From: Shackletoniella antarctica
Lineage (GTDB): Bacteria; Cyanobacteriota; Cyanobacteriia; Phormidesmidales; Phormidesmidaceae
Length of the DNA: 37,735 nt
Assembly (NCBI GenBank): GCA_003241845.1
Contig: QBMN01000019.1
Coordinates: 1 to 37,735, forward strand
Direction of reading: 5' to 3'
Position numbers and translations under genes: made by a program. Positions within the stretch are counted from its first letter, which is position 1, and each line of letters opens with the position of its first letter. Positions 7,319 to 14,066 of the stretch are shown one piece after another. Under the pieces are notes generated by a model. That model made no database searches. It had not been told where the DNA came from and saw only the letters and a list, made by a program, of their open reading frames with translations.

Positions 7319-8623
7319 CTAAACAGACACCGGCTGCCACTCTAGGCGACCCAGCGTGCGGGAGCGCTCTAGGGCGCGCTCAAAGCTGTCCAGCTTAGGC
7401 TCGATGGTGAATGGCTCGCCAATGTAGCCCTGGATCGCTTCTTGGGTCTTGAGTCCGTTGCCGGTAATGTAGACCACTGTTGACTCATCGGGATTGATTT
7501 TACCGGCTTCCACCAGCTTTTTGAGCACCGCGATGGTGGTACCGCCAGCGGTTTCGGTAAAGATGCCTTCGGTTTCAGCCAGCAGCTTCATGCCCGCAAT
7601 GATCTCGGCATCGGTGACGTCTTCAATATTGCCGTTGGTCTTGCGGGCAATGTCGAGGGCGTAGATGCCGTCAGCGGGGTTGCCGATGGCAATCGATTTG
7701 GCGATGGTGTTGGGCTTCACCGGGGTGACAAAGTCGCGGCCTGCTTTAAAAGCCTGGGAAATGGGGGAGCAGCCCTCGGCCTGGGCACCGCTGAAGCGCA
7801 CGGGCTTGTCGTCGACTAAGCCCACCTTCACAAATTCTTGGAAGCCCTTGTAGATCTTAGTAAATAGCGAACCCGAGGCCAGGGGAGCGACGATGTGGTC
7901 GGGCAAGCGCCAGCCCAGCTGCTCGGCCACTTCGTAGCCCAGAGTCTTTGACCCCTCAGAATAGTAGGGGCGCAGGTTGATATTCACAAATCCCCAGCCC
8001 TGGGTGTTGGCCACCTCAGAGCACAGGCGGTTGACCTGGTCATAGTTGCCCTGCACCGCCATCACCGTGGGGTTGTAGATCAAGGTGCCCAGTATTTTAC
8101 CGGCTTCCAAATCAGCGGGGATGAAGACGCAGCAGTCGAGGCCAGCATGGGCGGCGATCGCCGCCGTAGAGTTGGCCAAATTACCTGTGCTCGCGCAGGA
8201 AACTGTCGTAAAGCCCAGCTCGCGCGCCCGGGTCAGGGCCACCGACACCACCCGATCTTTAAAGCTCAGGGTGGGCATGTTGACGGCATCGTTCTTTATA
8301 TAGAGTTCTTTGAGACCCAGCTGCCGCGCCAGGCGGTTGGCCCGCACCAAAGGCGTCATCCCCGTGCCGACATCAATGGGGTTTTCGCCAGTGACCGGGA
8401 GAAAGTCTTTGTAGCGCCAGATCGACAGCGGCCCCGCCTGAATCGTCTCGCGGCTAACCCGCTGGCGAATCGCGTCGTAGTCATAGGCCACTTCTAGGGG
8501 GCCAAAACACACGTCTTCGCACACGTGCTTGGGGCCTAGGTCATAGGTTGCACCGCACTCTCGGCACTTGAGCGCTGAGAACGTCGGCGTGGTGGCGATG
8601 GAGCGTTCGAGGGACTGCGTCAT
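7319..8623 (-). CDS. thrC: Threonine synthase
   Basis: A PLP enzyme that converts O-phospho-L-homoserine to threonine. The ATG at 8623 (MTQSLERSIATTPTF) is preferred over upstream in-frame starts because the conserved domain begins soon after it and upstream residues look non-coding. A CRECGATYDLGP...C zinc-ribbon-like N-terminus leads into the fold-type II core: TPLVRANRLA, the Schiff-base Lys in TLSFKDR, the STGNLANS phosphate/PLP loop and the ITGNGLKT loop near the C-terminus. The length of 434 residues is normal. A TTGACC box (8731-8736, minus strand) suggests a promoter directly beside the 25-bp palindrome at 8739-8763. The CysO-like gene follows on the same strand. Confidence 0.95.
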   Translation of the reverse strand: MTQSLERSIATTPTFSALKCRECGATYDLGPKHVCEDVCFGPLEVAYDYDAIRQRVSRETIQAGPLSIWRYKDFLPVTGENPIDVGTGMTPLVRANRLARQLGLKELYIKNDAVNMPTLSFKDRVVSVALTRARELGFTTVSCASTGNLANSTAAIAAHAGLDCCVFIPADLEAGKILGTLIYNPTVMAVQGNYDQVNRLCSEVANTQGWGFVNINLRPYYSEGSKTLGYEVAEQLGWRLPDHIVAPLASGSLFTKIYKGFQEFVKVGLVDDKPVRFSGAQAEGCSPISQAFKAGRDFVTPVKPNTIAKSIAIGNPADGIYALDIARKTNGNIEDVTDAEIIAGMKLLAETEGIFTETAGGTTIAVLKKLVEAGKINPDESTVVYITGNGLKTQEAIQGYIGEPFTIEPKLDSFERALERSRTLGRLEWQPVSV

Positions 8624-8738
8624 GGCGTTTTCTCTAGGTTCTCTTTCTCGGCGGTTTTTGGGCGGCTGATGAATTAGCTGGCAAATTAATCGACTGTGTG
8701 AATAAGAACGTAGCACTAGTAACAATACCGGGTCAAAT

Positions 8739-8763
8739 ATACCCGACTATTTTAGTCGGGTAT
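8739..8763. promoter_or_regulatory. Perfect palindrome matching the IscR type-1 (Rrf2 family) operator
   Basis: Ten-base arms ATACCCGACT and AGTCGGGTAT flank five A/T bases, and the symmetry extends one base further on each side. Every position agrees with the published E. coli IscR type-1 consensus as I remember it. It lies 115 bases upstream of the thrC start and 2 bases outside a TTGACC -35-like box on the minus strand, and about 246 bases before ntcA. It is most likely the binding site of an Rrf2-type Fe-S or sulfur-responsive regulator controlling thrC and the sulfur carrier. No Rrf2 gene is in the window. Confidence 0.75.
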
Positions 8764-8800
8764 AAGTCAAGGCCATAATTTCAGCTCATAGCGCAACAAA

Positions 8801-8843
8801 GTAGTGTGTTATACAAACTCTCCCCTGGCAGTTGGGGTTAAGT
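8801..8843 (+). promoter_or_regulatory. NtcA-activated promoter of ntcA
   Basis: A perfect GTA-N8-TAC NtcA box occupies 8801-8814. The -10-like TTAAGT at 8838-8843 starts 23 bases after it, close to the usual 22-base spacing of class II NtcA-dependent promoters. Autoregulation of ntcA is known in other cyanobacteria, so the site is likely functional. The leader would be about 160 bases. Confidence 0.75.
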
Positions 8844-9009
8844 GATTTAAAGTCATGGAACGTTTGCATTATCCGATGTGCCGGACTGCTAAAACTGCTC
8901 TATGCTTGACGCCCAATAGCGTCCCACATCATCGGCTTAGCCAGGGGTGTAGGTTCGCAGTCAGGCAGTGCAGTGCATGTTGTTTCTGTGATGCTCTTAG
9001 CAGAACGTT

Positions 9010-9681
9010 ATGGTAGTGACCCAAGATAAGCCCCTCGCCAATGTCTTTCGTCAGCTGTCTGGGGGAGCCTTTCCTCCGGTGGTTGAGTCCTACGAGCGGG
9101 GTAAGACAATTTTCTTCCCCGGTGACCCGGCGGAACGGGTCTACTTTTTGCTCAAAGGGGCCGTCAAGCTGTCGCGGGTCTACGAGGCCGGAGAAGAAAT
9201 TACCGTGGCCCTGCTGCGCGAAAACAGCGTCTTTGGGGTGCTGTCGCTGATTACCGGCAATCGGTCTGATCGCTTTTATCACTCCGTTGCCTTTACGCCG
9301 GTAGAGCTGCTGTCGGTGCCAATCGAGCAGGTCGAGCAGGCTTTAGAAGAAAATCCAGAGCTAGCCCTGCTGATGCTGCGCGGCCTGTCATCGCGCATCT
9401 TGCAAACTGAAATGATGATTGAGACCCTGGCCCACCGCGACATGGGGTCGAGACTGGTGAGTTTTTTGCTGATTCTCTGCCGCGACTTTGGGGTGCCTAG
9501 CCAAGATGGCATCACCATTGACCTGAAGCTATCTCACCAGGCGATCGCCGAGGCCATCGGCTCGACCCGCGTCACCGTGACCCGGCTGCTGGGCGATCTG
9601 CGCCAGGAGGGCATGATCTCCATCTATAAAAAGAAAATTACCGTGCACGACCCGGTCAACCTGAGCCAGCAGTTTACCTAG
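9010..9681 (+). CDS. ntcA: Global nitrogen regulator NtcA
   Basis: A CRP-family activator that binds 2-oxoglutarate and controls nitrogen assimilation. The N-terminal effector-binding beta barrel (about residues 20-120) contains [20 protein letters not shown] and GEEITVALL, and the long dimer helix is [17 protein letters not shown]. The C-terminal helix-turn-helix (about 168-205) carries [21 protein letters not shown]. The 223-residue length and sequence match known NtcA proteins closely. A GTA-N8-TAC site lies about 200 bases upstream. The DUF3084 gene downstream is 130 bases away. Confidence 0.97.
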   Translation: MVVTQDKPLANVFRQLSGGAFPPVVESYERGKTIFFPGDPAERVYFLLKGAVKLSRVYEAGEEITVALLRENSVFGVLSLITGNRSDRFYHSVAFTPVELLSVPIEQVEQALEENPELALLMLRGLSSRILQTEMMIETLAHRDMGSRLVSFLLILCRDFGVPSQDGITIDLKLSHQAIAEAIGSTRVTVTRLLGDLRQEGMISIYKKKITVHDPVNLSQQFT

Positions 9682-9811
9682 GGATGCCCTGGGGGTTGAT
9701 CTGCGCCAGGTGCAGTGGCTTAGGTGGCCAACTCGACTATCGGCCAGATTGGGGCGTTCAGGGCCGTAACCCATGCAGTAGAGTAAATGCAAACTCCCCT
9801 GTGGCAGGTGC

Positions 9812-11224
9812 ATGGCTTCTGGTTACGTACTAATTTTGGCGGTTTTAATGCTGGGGGGCTTGATCGCCACTCTGGGCGATCGCGTGGGCACTAGAGTGGG
9901 CAAGGCTCGCCTGAGCCTGTTTAATCTGCGCCCGCGCCAAACGGCCACTTTAGTCAGCATTGCCACCGGCAGCATGATTTCGGCCTCTACCCTGGCGCTG
10001 CTGTTTGGGGTGAGCAGCCAGCTGCGCACGGGGGTGTTTGAGCTGGGTAAAATTCAGGCCAACCTGGCCAATGCTGAAGCCAACCTGGCCCAGGCCCAGG
10101 CCACCCAGGCGGGGGTAGAAGCCGATCTAGAATCGGCCACCGACGAGCGGCAGCGTGCCCTATCTCGGCTGCAAGACATTAACCAATCGCTCAATCAGGC
10201 CATAACCCAGCAGGAGGCCACCGAGGGCCAGCTGCGCCAGACCCGCGACCAACTCGAGGCGGTGTCTCAGCAGGCCGCCACCCTGCGCCGGTCGACCGAT
10301 GACCTCAGGGTGCAGCGCGATCGCCTGCTTGAGCAGCAGTCGACCATTGGTGCTAAGATCGCCCAGCGCGACCAGCAAATTGCCCAGCTTGACCAGCAGA
10401 TCGCCCAGCGCGACGAACAAATTACCCAGCGAGAGCAGCTGCTAGTCAGCCTTGAGGCTGAGCAAGAGTTTTTAGAACAGCAGGTAGCCGATCTCCAAAA
10501 TCAGTTCCAGGGTCTCTTTCGCGGCAATATCGCCCTCAACCGCAACCAGGAAATTTTGGTGGGGCAGGGGCGAGCCGAGAACCGAGCACAGGCCGAAGAG
10601 TTTGTGACGGGTTTTTTGGTTGAGGCCAATCGTTTGGTCTATCGGGCGATCGCCCCCGGAGCCTTAGTCGATCAGCAGGTCTTGCTAATCGGCAACCGAG
10701 AGGTCGAAGCGCTGATTGGCCGTCTGGCCACTGGCGAAGACTATGTGGTGCGTCTGCTGTCTGCGGCCAACTATATTACGGGCGAACCCTGCGTGGTACA
10801 GCGGGGCGAACCCTGCGTACAGGTCTTTATTGACGCCACTCCCAACGAGCAAGTCTATGCCCGAGGTGAGCGTTTAGCCACCGTGGCTTTAGAATCACCG
10901 CCCTTGGGCGATCGCCAGCTGGTTGAGCGACTCAACCTGCTGCTGGCGGCAACTCAGTTCCGCGCCCGCCAAGATGGCGTCGTCAGCGATACGCTCCAGG
11001 TGGCCGACAACCGGCCCGAAACTATCCTCAGCTTTCTTGAAACCATTCAGCAGTCGGAGCAGGCCGTAGATCTTCAGGCCATTGCCGCCACCGATATTTT
11101 TACTGCCGGGCCAGTGCAGATCAACCTGGCGGCGGTGCGTGATGGCCGCATCCTATTTCAAACCAATAACCCCTCAGCGCCGCTGCCAAATGAGAGTGGA
11201 ATGCGCGATCTCGATCAGCGCTAA
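9812..11224 (+). CDS. DUF3084 membrane-anchored coiled-coil protein
   Basis: A 470-residue protein found beside ntcA in many cyanobacteria; its function is unknown. Residues 3-20 and about 47-66 are hydrophobic and probably membrane-spanning. The charged stretch between them contains LGDRVGTRVGKARLSLFNLRPRQTA, typical of DUF3084. A long Gln/Ala-rich coiled coil fills about 80-235, including degenerate heptads of QRDQQIAQLD type. A globular C-terminal domain (about 240-460) contains GEPCVVQRGEPCVQV, a short internal duplication. The ATG at 9812 has a purine-rich GGCAGG before it. No catalytic motif is seen; a scaffold or envelope role is a guess. Confidence 0.85.
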   Translation: MASGYVLILAVLMLGGLIATLGDRVGTRVGKARLSLFNLRPRQTATLVSIATGSMISASTLALLFGVSSQLRTGVFELGKIQANLANAEANLAQAQATQAGVEADLESATDERQRALSRLQDINQSLNQAITQQEATEGQLRQTRDQLEAVSQQAATLRRSTDDLRVQRDRLLEQQSTIGAKIAQRDQQIAQLDQQIAQRDEQITQREQLLVSLEAEQEFLEQQVADLQNQFQGLFRGNIALNRNQEILVGQGRAENRAQAEEFVTGFLVEANRLVYRAIAPGALVDQQVLLIGNREVEALIGRLATGEDYVVRLLSAANYITGEPCVVQRGEPCVQVFIDATPNEQVYARGERLATVALESPPLGDRQLVERLNLLLAATQFRARQDGVVSDTLQVADNRPETILSFLETIQQSEQAVDLQAIAATDIFTAGPVQINLAAVRDGRILFQTNNPSAPLPNESGMRDLDQR

Positions 11225-11464
11225 CCTCGCCAAAGGATCCAGTGGTAATTATCGCTGGCGGCGAATATTTAATAATGTCTAAAAAAATTTGCAGATAGTT
11301 ACCATCTGCCTCGACTTCGATACCTTTGGGATCACCTGTGCTTAGAATTAGCCTATCTCACAAGTAACTGCACATCGCTGCTAAGTAGGTGGCTGCTGAG
11401 TAGGTTGCCGTTAACTCTGGCCTGCCCTGGGGTGGGCAAACTTTAAAATATCTGGAGTGATCCC
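11225..11464. other. Intergenic region with a tandem 15-bp repeat and a small hairpin
   Basis: No gene is seen. GCAGAT (11291-11296) and ATCTGC (11304-11309) form a short hairpin after the DUF3084 gene, with a run of A residues before it that would be a T-run for leftward transcripts. At 11377-11391 and 11392-11406 two 15-base units (GCTGCTAAGTAGGTG and GCTGCTGAGTAGGTT) sit in tandem 60-90 bases before the PadR-type gene, a reasonable place for regulator binding. Confidence 0.5.
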
Positions 11465-11854
11465 ATGAAATTTGAGAATATCTATCAGTTCTTCGAGGAT
11501 CCACCGCCCACCTACCTCAATAAAGAGCTGGCCGTCTGCTATGTGCTATCGGTACTGCTCCAGCAAGATTCCTATGGCACCGAGCTGATCCAGCGGTTAA
11601 CCCATCAGTATCCCCACTATCGTCTGTCGGACACGGTGCTCTATGGAGCACTTAAATTCTTAGAAGACGAAAACGCCATTGACGGCTACTGGAAGAAGGT
11701 AGAAGGCCGGGGGCGTCCCCGACGCATGTATCGTCTTAACCCCGACTGGCGCTTGCAGGCCGAAGAACTGGCCGAATTCTGGAAAACCTACATGGGTGAT
11801 CCAGTGCGGCCTGCCTCCACCCATAGCCCTGCCTTTTCCTCTCCCCGGCGATAA
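11465..11854 (+). CDS. PadR-family transcriptional regulator (Pex-like)
   Basis: A 129-residue winged-helix regulator. Residues about 18-100 hold the PadR fold: LAVCYVLSVLLQQDSYGTELIQRL (first helices), SDTVLYGALKFLEDENAI (recognition helix) and the wing EGRGRPRRMYRL. The GRGRPRR wing and the DSYGTELI motif resemble the cyanobacterial Pex group, which in Synechococcus represses kaiA and lengthens the circadian period. I cannot verify orthology. Two tandem 15-base repeats upstream may be its own operator. The CCB2/CCB4-like gene follows after 73 bases on the same strand. Confidence 0.82.
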   Translation: MKFENIYQFFEDPPPTYLNKELAVCYVLSVLLQQDSYGTELIQRLTHQYPHYRLSDTVLYGALKFLEDENAIDGYWKKVEGRGRPRRMYRLNPDWRLQAEELAEFWKTYMGDPVRPASTHSPAFSSPRR

Positions 11855-11927
11855 TCTGAGTGATCTATAGCTACCGGAATGCACCAACATTCCGTACCCT
11901 AGAAGGGTTCCTCCGCTTGTCCCAGCC

Positions 11928-12449
11928 GTGACCCAAACCGTAACCTACTCCACTCTCTTACTAACCTTGCTGATGATGGTGGGGTTAGTCTTTTTTATTC
12001 GGGCCTCTACCAAAGACCGCATCGAAACGCTGACGCTAGTCCGCCCGGTGGAGCCGCTGGCCCTCTTGCAAGAGCTAACCGGGTACTTTGAAGAGCGAGC
12101 CTACAGCATAACCGCCGCTGAAGCCGAACCCCAGCGCATCACCCTGCGGGGGCGGGTGCGCCCAAGTCTATTTATGGCGAGCTTTCTGACGGTGCTGGCG
12201 GCGGTTGGCACCCTCTGTTTCGCCCTGGTGCTCACCAACCTCTGGCCCGCCTACGGGGCTGGGTTCTTAGGTCTGTTGGGGTTAGCGCCAGCGGCGGGGT
12301 GGTTTTACTGGCGCGGCTCTGATCGAGACGAAGAAATCAAGCTAGAGGTGCGTTCTACCCCCGCCGCTGAGCCATCAGCTACGGTTACCGTGACGGCCCA
12401 TCGCGATGAACTCATTGCCCTAGAGCAAGTTCTGGGTCGCCAGAGTTAA
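11928..12449 (+). CDS. CCB2/CCB4-like cofactor assembly of complex C protein
   Basis: A 173-residue membrane protein with hydrophobic segments at about 8-25, 85-105 and 110-130. The pattern of a first helix, FIRASTKDRIE, a soluble stretch with TGYFEERAYSI and RGRVRPSLFMASFLTVLAAVG, then two close helices, recalls the cofactor-assembly-of-complex-C subunit B family (CCB2/CCB4), which helps attach haem ci to cytochrome b6. This is from memory; the family is divergent and a search should confirm it. The start is GTG at 11928, and no strong ribosome site is visible. It lies downstream of the PadR-type gene and may be co-transcribed with it. Confidence 0.65.
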   Translation: MTQTVTYSTLLLTLLMMVGLVFFIRASTKDRIETLTLVRPVEPLALLQELTGYFEERAYSITAAEAEPQRITLRGRVRPSLFMASFLTVLAAVGTLCFALVLTNLWPAYGAGFLGLLGLAPAAGWFYWRGSDRDEEIKLEVRSTPAAEPSATVTVTAHRDELIALEQVLGRQS

Positions 12450-12486
12450 CGCGATGGCGATCGCGCCAGGGATACTAGGTCACGTC

Positions 12487-12515
12487 CTAAGTGGCTAGCA
12501 AATAAATCAGGTACC
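12487..12515. repeat. Candidate terminal inverted repeat of a decayed insertion sequence
   Basis: This 29-base stretch starts CTAAGTGGC and ends CAGGTACC, just beyond the stop codon of the transposase remnant. Two related copies occur at 12633-12661 (same orientation, 21 of 29 positions identical by eye) and at 12748-12775 (inverted). The last 14 bases with flank (12503-12516) are a perfect inverted copy of 12747-12760. Confidence 0.6.
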
Positions 12516-12625
12516 GTTTAGGTCGGGGACATGGAGATATTCCATTTAGGCAGGGTTTCAGAACGTTGCCACTGTTGTGCAAATGCCTTCAACACCTGCT
12601 TGGGAACCGATATTTGCATGAAATA

Positions 12626-12764
12626 GGTACCCCTAAGGGACGCGCAAGAAAATAACGTACCCATTGCCATCTTTCCAATTGGTGCATTGCTTCGCGTTGG
12701 CGGAGCCTCGCCTTAGCGTTATGCACCCTACAGCGATCAACGCTTCCGGTACCTGATTTAGACG
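12626..12764. mobile_element. Small nested element, MITE-like
   Basis: About 139 bases split the transposase remnant between Val and Tyr codons. Its two ends carry imperfect inverted copies (12633-12661 and 12748-12775) of the 29-base sequence found at the end of the host insertion sequence. The core is a nested palindrome (12681-12727). It has no coding capacity. It could be a non-autonomous element of the same or a related family. Exact borders and a target duplication are not clear, since the right copy extends into the transposase codons. Confidence 0.5.
12681..12727. repeat. GGTGCAT...ATGCACC nested palindrome
   Basis: Outer arms GGTGCAT (12681-12687) and ATGCACC (12721-12727) enclose an inner GGCG...CGCC hairpin and GCGTT/AGCG steps. 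This resembles the dispersed 'GTAGGGTGCAT' palindromes common in filamentous cyanobacterial genomes. Confidence 0.65.
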
Positions 12765-12883
12765 CACGTCCCTAACCAAATGCATGAAGGGAGAGACGCC
12801 ATTCCAGGTCACATTGGCCGCCCATCGCAGCGCCTCGTCAACGGTGGTGAGCAGCGTGCCATTCCAGTAGTTTTCCAACGCGG

Positions 12884-12940
12884 CCCAATACCGCTATGAC
12901 GGGGGTCACGAATTTGTTTTAATTGCTCTATGAGGGACAT
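12884..12940 (-). pseudogene. N-terminal scrap of an ISAs1-like transposase
   Basis: From an ATG at 12940 the minus strand reads MSLIEQLKQIRDPRHSGIG, then loses similarity exactly where the other transposase remnant begins in a different frame. The IRDPR pattern after a short helix is typical of ISAs1-type transposase N-termini as I recall them. Only about 19 codons remain. Confidence 0.45.
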
Positions 12941-13245
12941 GGACAGATTGCTTTTGAAATGACTCAGTCCATCCTCATTTTTCTACGCCTGTATGAAACC
13001 ACCCTGCCTCTCTATCAGGGGCAGGGGTGAGGGGTGAAGGCTATGGCAAATGAATATTTTTCTCATAGAGTACTCTTACCCTGGTGGCGCTCTGTGCCGC
13101 GACCATGCCGGGGGCGCAGCTATCCGCGCTGTCAGGCTAAACTGAGAAACAAATCAGCGCTATTTTTGTTTAATCTTACGTTGGTCAATTTTAAAGACGA
13201 ATGAGCGCCATCGCCGATCATTACCCTGCCTAGGAATAGCTTGCT
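12941..13245. other. Non-coding stretch before the Uma2 gene
   Basis: No convincing gene on either strand. It holds a GGGGTGAGGGGTGA run near 13025-13038 and an AAACAAA / TTTGTTT pair at about 13147-13172 that could fold into a hairpin. An AT-rich patch (13158-13200) ahead of the ATG at 13246 is the likeliest promoter site. It may include the eroded outer end of the transposase remnants. Confidence 0.4.
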
Positions 13246-13983
13246 ATGGTTCAGGCACAGCCCCGCACTGGCCCGACAATCACCTGGCCACCTCTGCCCG
13301 ATGACTTTCAGCTAATCGACGACCCAGTGGAAAATATTCAGCAACCGCCCCTGGCCGCCGCTCTCACCGATGCCCTCGGTGCCGCCCAGCGCATTCAGCC
13401 CGAGATGCTAATTGGCTCTAACTTTGGCCTGGTAGCCGGGGTAGAAGGAGAAACCGTCGTCAAAGCGCCCGACTGGTTCCACGTGCCTCGGGTAAATCTA
13501 CTGCCTGAGGGCATGGTGCGCCGCAGCTACACCCCCAGACTAGAGGGCGACCCGGTATCCGTGGTCATGGAGTTTCTCTCCGCCGATGACAATGGCGAGC
13601 TATCGATTCGGTCGATTGTGCCCTACGGCAAGCTCTACTTCTACGAACAAATTTTGCAGGTGCCCACCTACGTCATCTATGCCCCCCAAAGGGCCAGATT
13701 AGAAGTCCGTCACCTGCAAACCGGCCGCTATGAGCTGCAACAGCCCGATGCCACTGGACGATTTTGGATTGAACCGCTAGACCTGTTCTTAGGGGTCTGG
13801 GACGGAGAACGCCTGGCCCAAACCCTCAGCTGGCTCCGCTGGTGGGATGCCGACGGTAACCTGCTGCTGTGGAGTTCAGAACAGGCCGAAACCGAACGCC
13901 AGCGGGCAGAGACAGAGCGCCAGCGGGCTGATCGCCTGGCCGATCTACTGCGTGCCCAGGGCATTGACCCCGATCAGGCCTAG
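13246..13983 (+). CDS. Uma2-family (DUF820) restriction-endonuclease-fold protein
   Basis: A 245-residue member of the Uma2/DUF820 family, very expanded in cyanobacteria and of unknown biological role, with a PD-(D/E)XK-like nuclease fold. Seen in order are KAPDWFHVP (the usual PDW), VVMEFLSADD (the VxEF strand with the acidic residue), SIVPYGKLYFYEQILQVPTYVIY (the conserved K-x-x-x-Y-x-x-x-x-V-x-x-Y helix region), and a C-terminal charged tail. The tail contains a tandem ETERQRA repeat, also visible in the DNA at about 13890-13928, and ends LLRAQGIDPDQA as in many paralogues. It follows the transposase graveyard, consistent with an accessory region. Confidence 0.9.
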   Translation: MVQAQPRTGPTITWPPLPDDFQLIDDPVENIQQPPLAAALTDALGAAQRIQPEMLIGSNFGLVAGVEGETVVKAPDWFHVPRVNLLPEGMVRRSYTPRLEGDPVSVVMEFLSADDNGELSIRSIVPYGKLYFYEQILQVPTYVIYAPQRARLEVRHLQTGRYELQQPDATGRFWIEPLDLFLGVWDGERLAQTLSWLRWWDADGNLLLWSSEQAETERQRAETERQRADRLADLLRAQGIDPDQA

Positions 13984-14010
13984 CGCTGCCGGTGCCCCAG
14001 AGCTAGGCGA

Positions 14011-14055
14011 CTGAGGCCAAGTGGCTAGAGAGAAAGGCCAGCTGGGTGGCCTCAG
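14011..14055. terminator. Hairpin between convergent genes
   Basis: CTGAGGCCA (14011-14019) and TGGCCTCAG (14047-14055) are perfect 9-base arms, with an inner TGGC/GCCA pair. It lies between the converging Uma2 and GntR-type genes. There is no T-run, so termination is inferred from position and structure only. Confidence 0.5.
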
Positions 14056-14066
14056 GGTTGTAGAGC

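Larger units (their letters stand above)
12518..12896 (-). pseudogene. Interrupted C-terminal remnant of a transposase (ISAzo13-like)
   Basis: On the minus strand, 12896 to 12765 reads RYWAALENYWNGTLL, then TTVDEALRWAANVTWNGV and SPFMHLVRDV. The protein resumes at 12625 as YFMQISVPKQVLKAFAQQ, WQRSETLPKWNISMSPT, and a stop at 12518-12520. Joined, the two pieces look like the end of a DDE transposase of the type I remember as ISAzo13 (NG..L, MTWKG, V-Y-x-x-G-I-x-x-K). The intervening 139 bases are not a multiple of three and destroy the frame. No N-terminal part remains; the family name is tentative. Confidence 0.6.

Noticed and set aside
8624-8725. 34-residue N-terminal extension of threonine synthase
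   Set aside because: The residues look non-coding, and the ATG at 8623 sits right before the conserved domain; the extension would run over the likely promoter.
12633-12878. 81-residue minus-strand frame as an intact small gene
   Set aside because: Its first half is a transposase fragment and its second half reads through the inserted palindromic element, so it is a by-product of the insertion.
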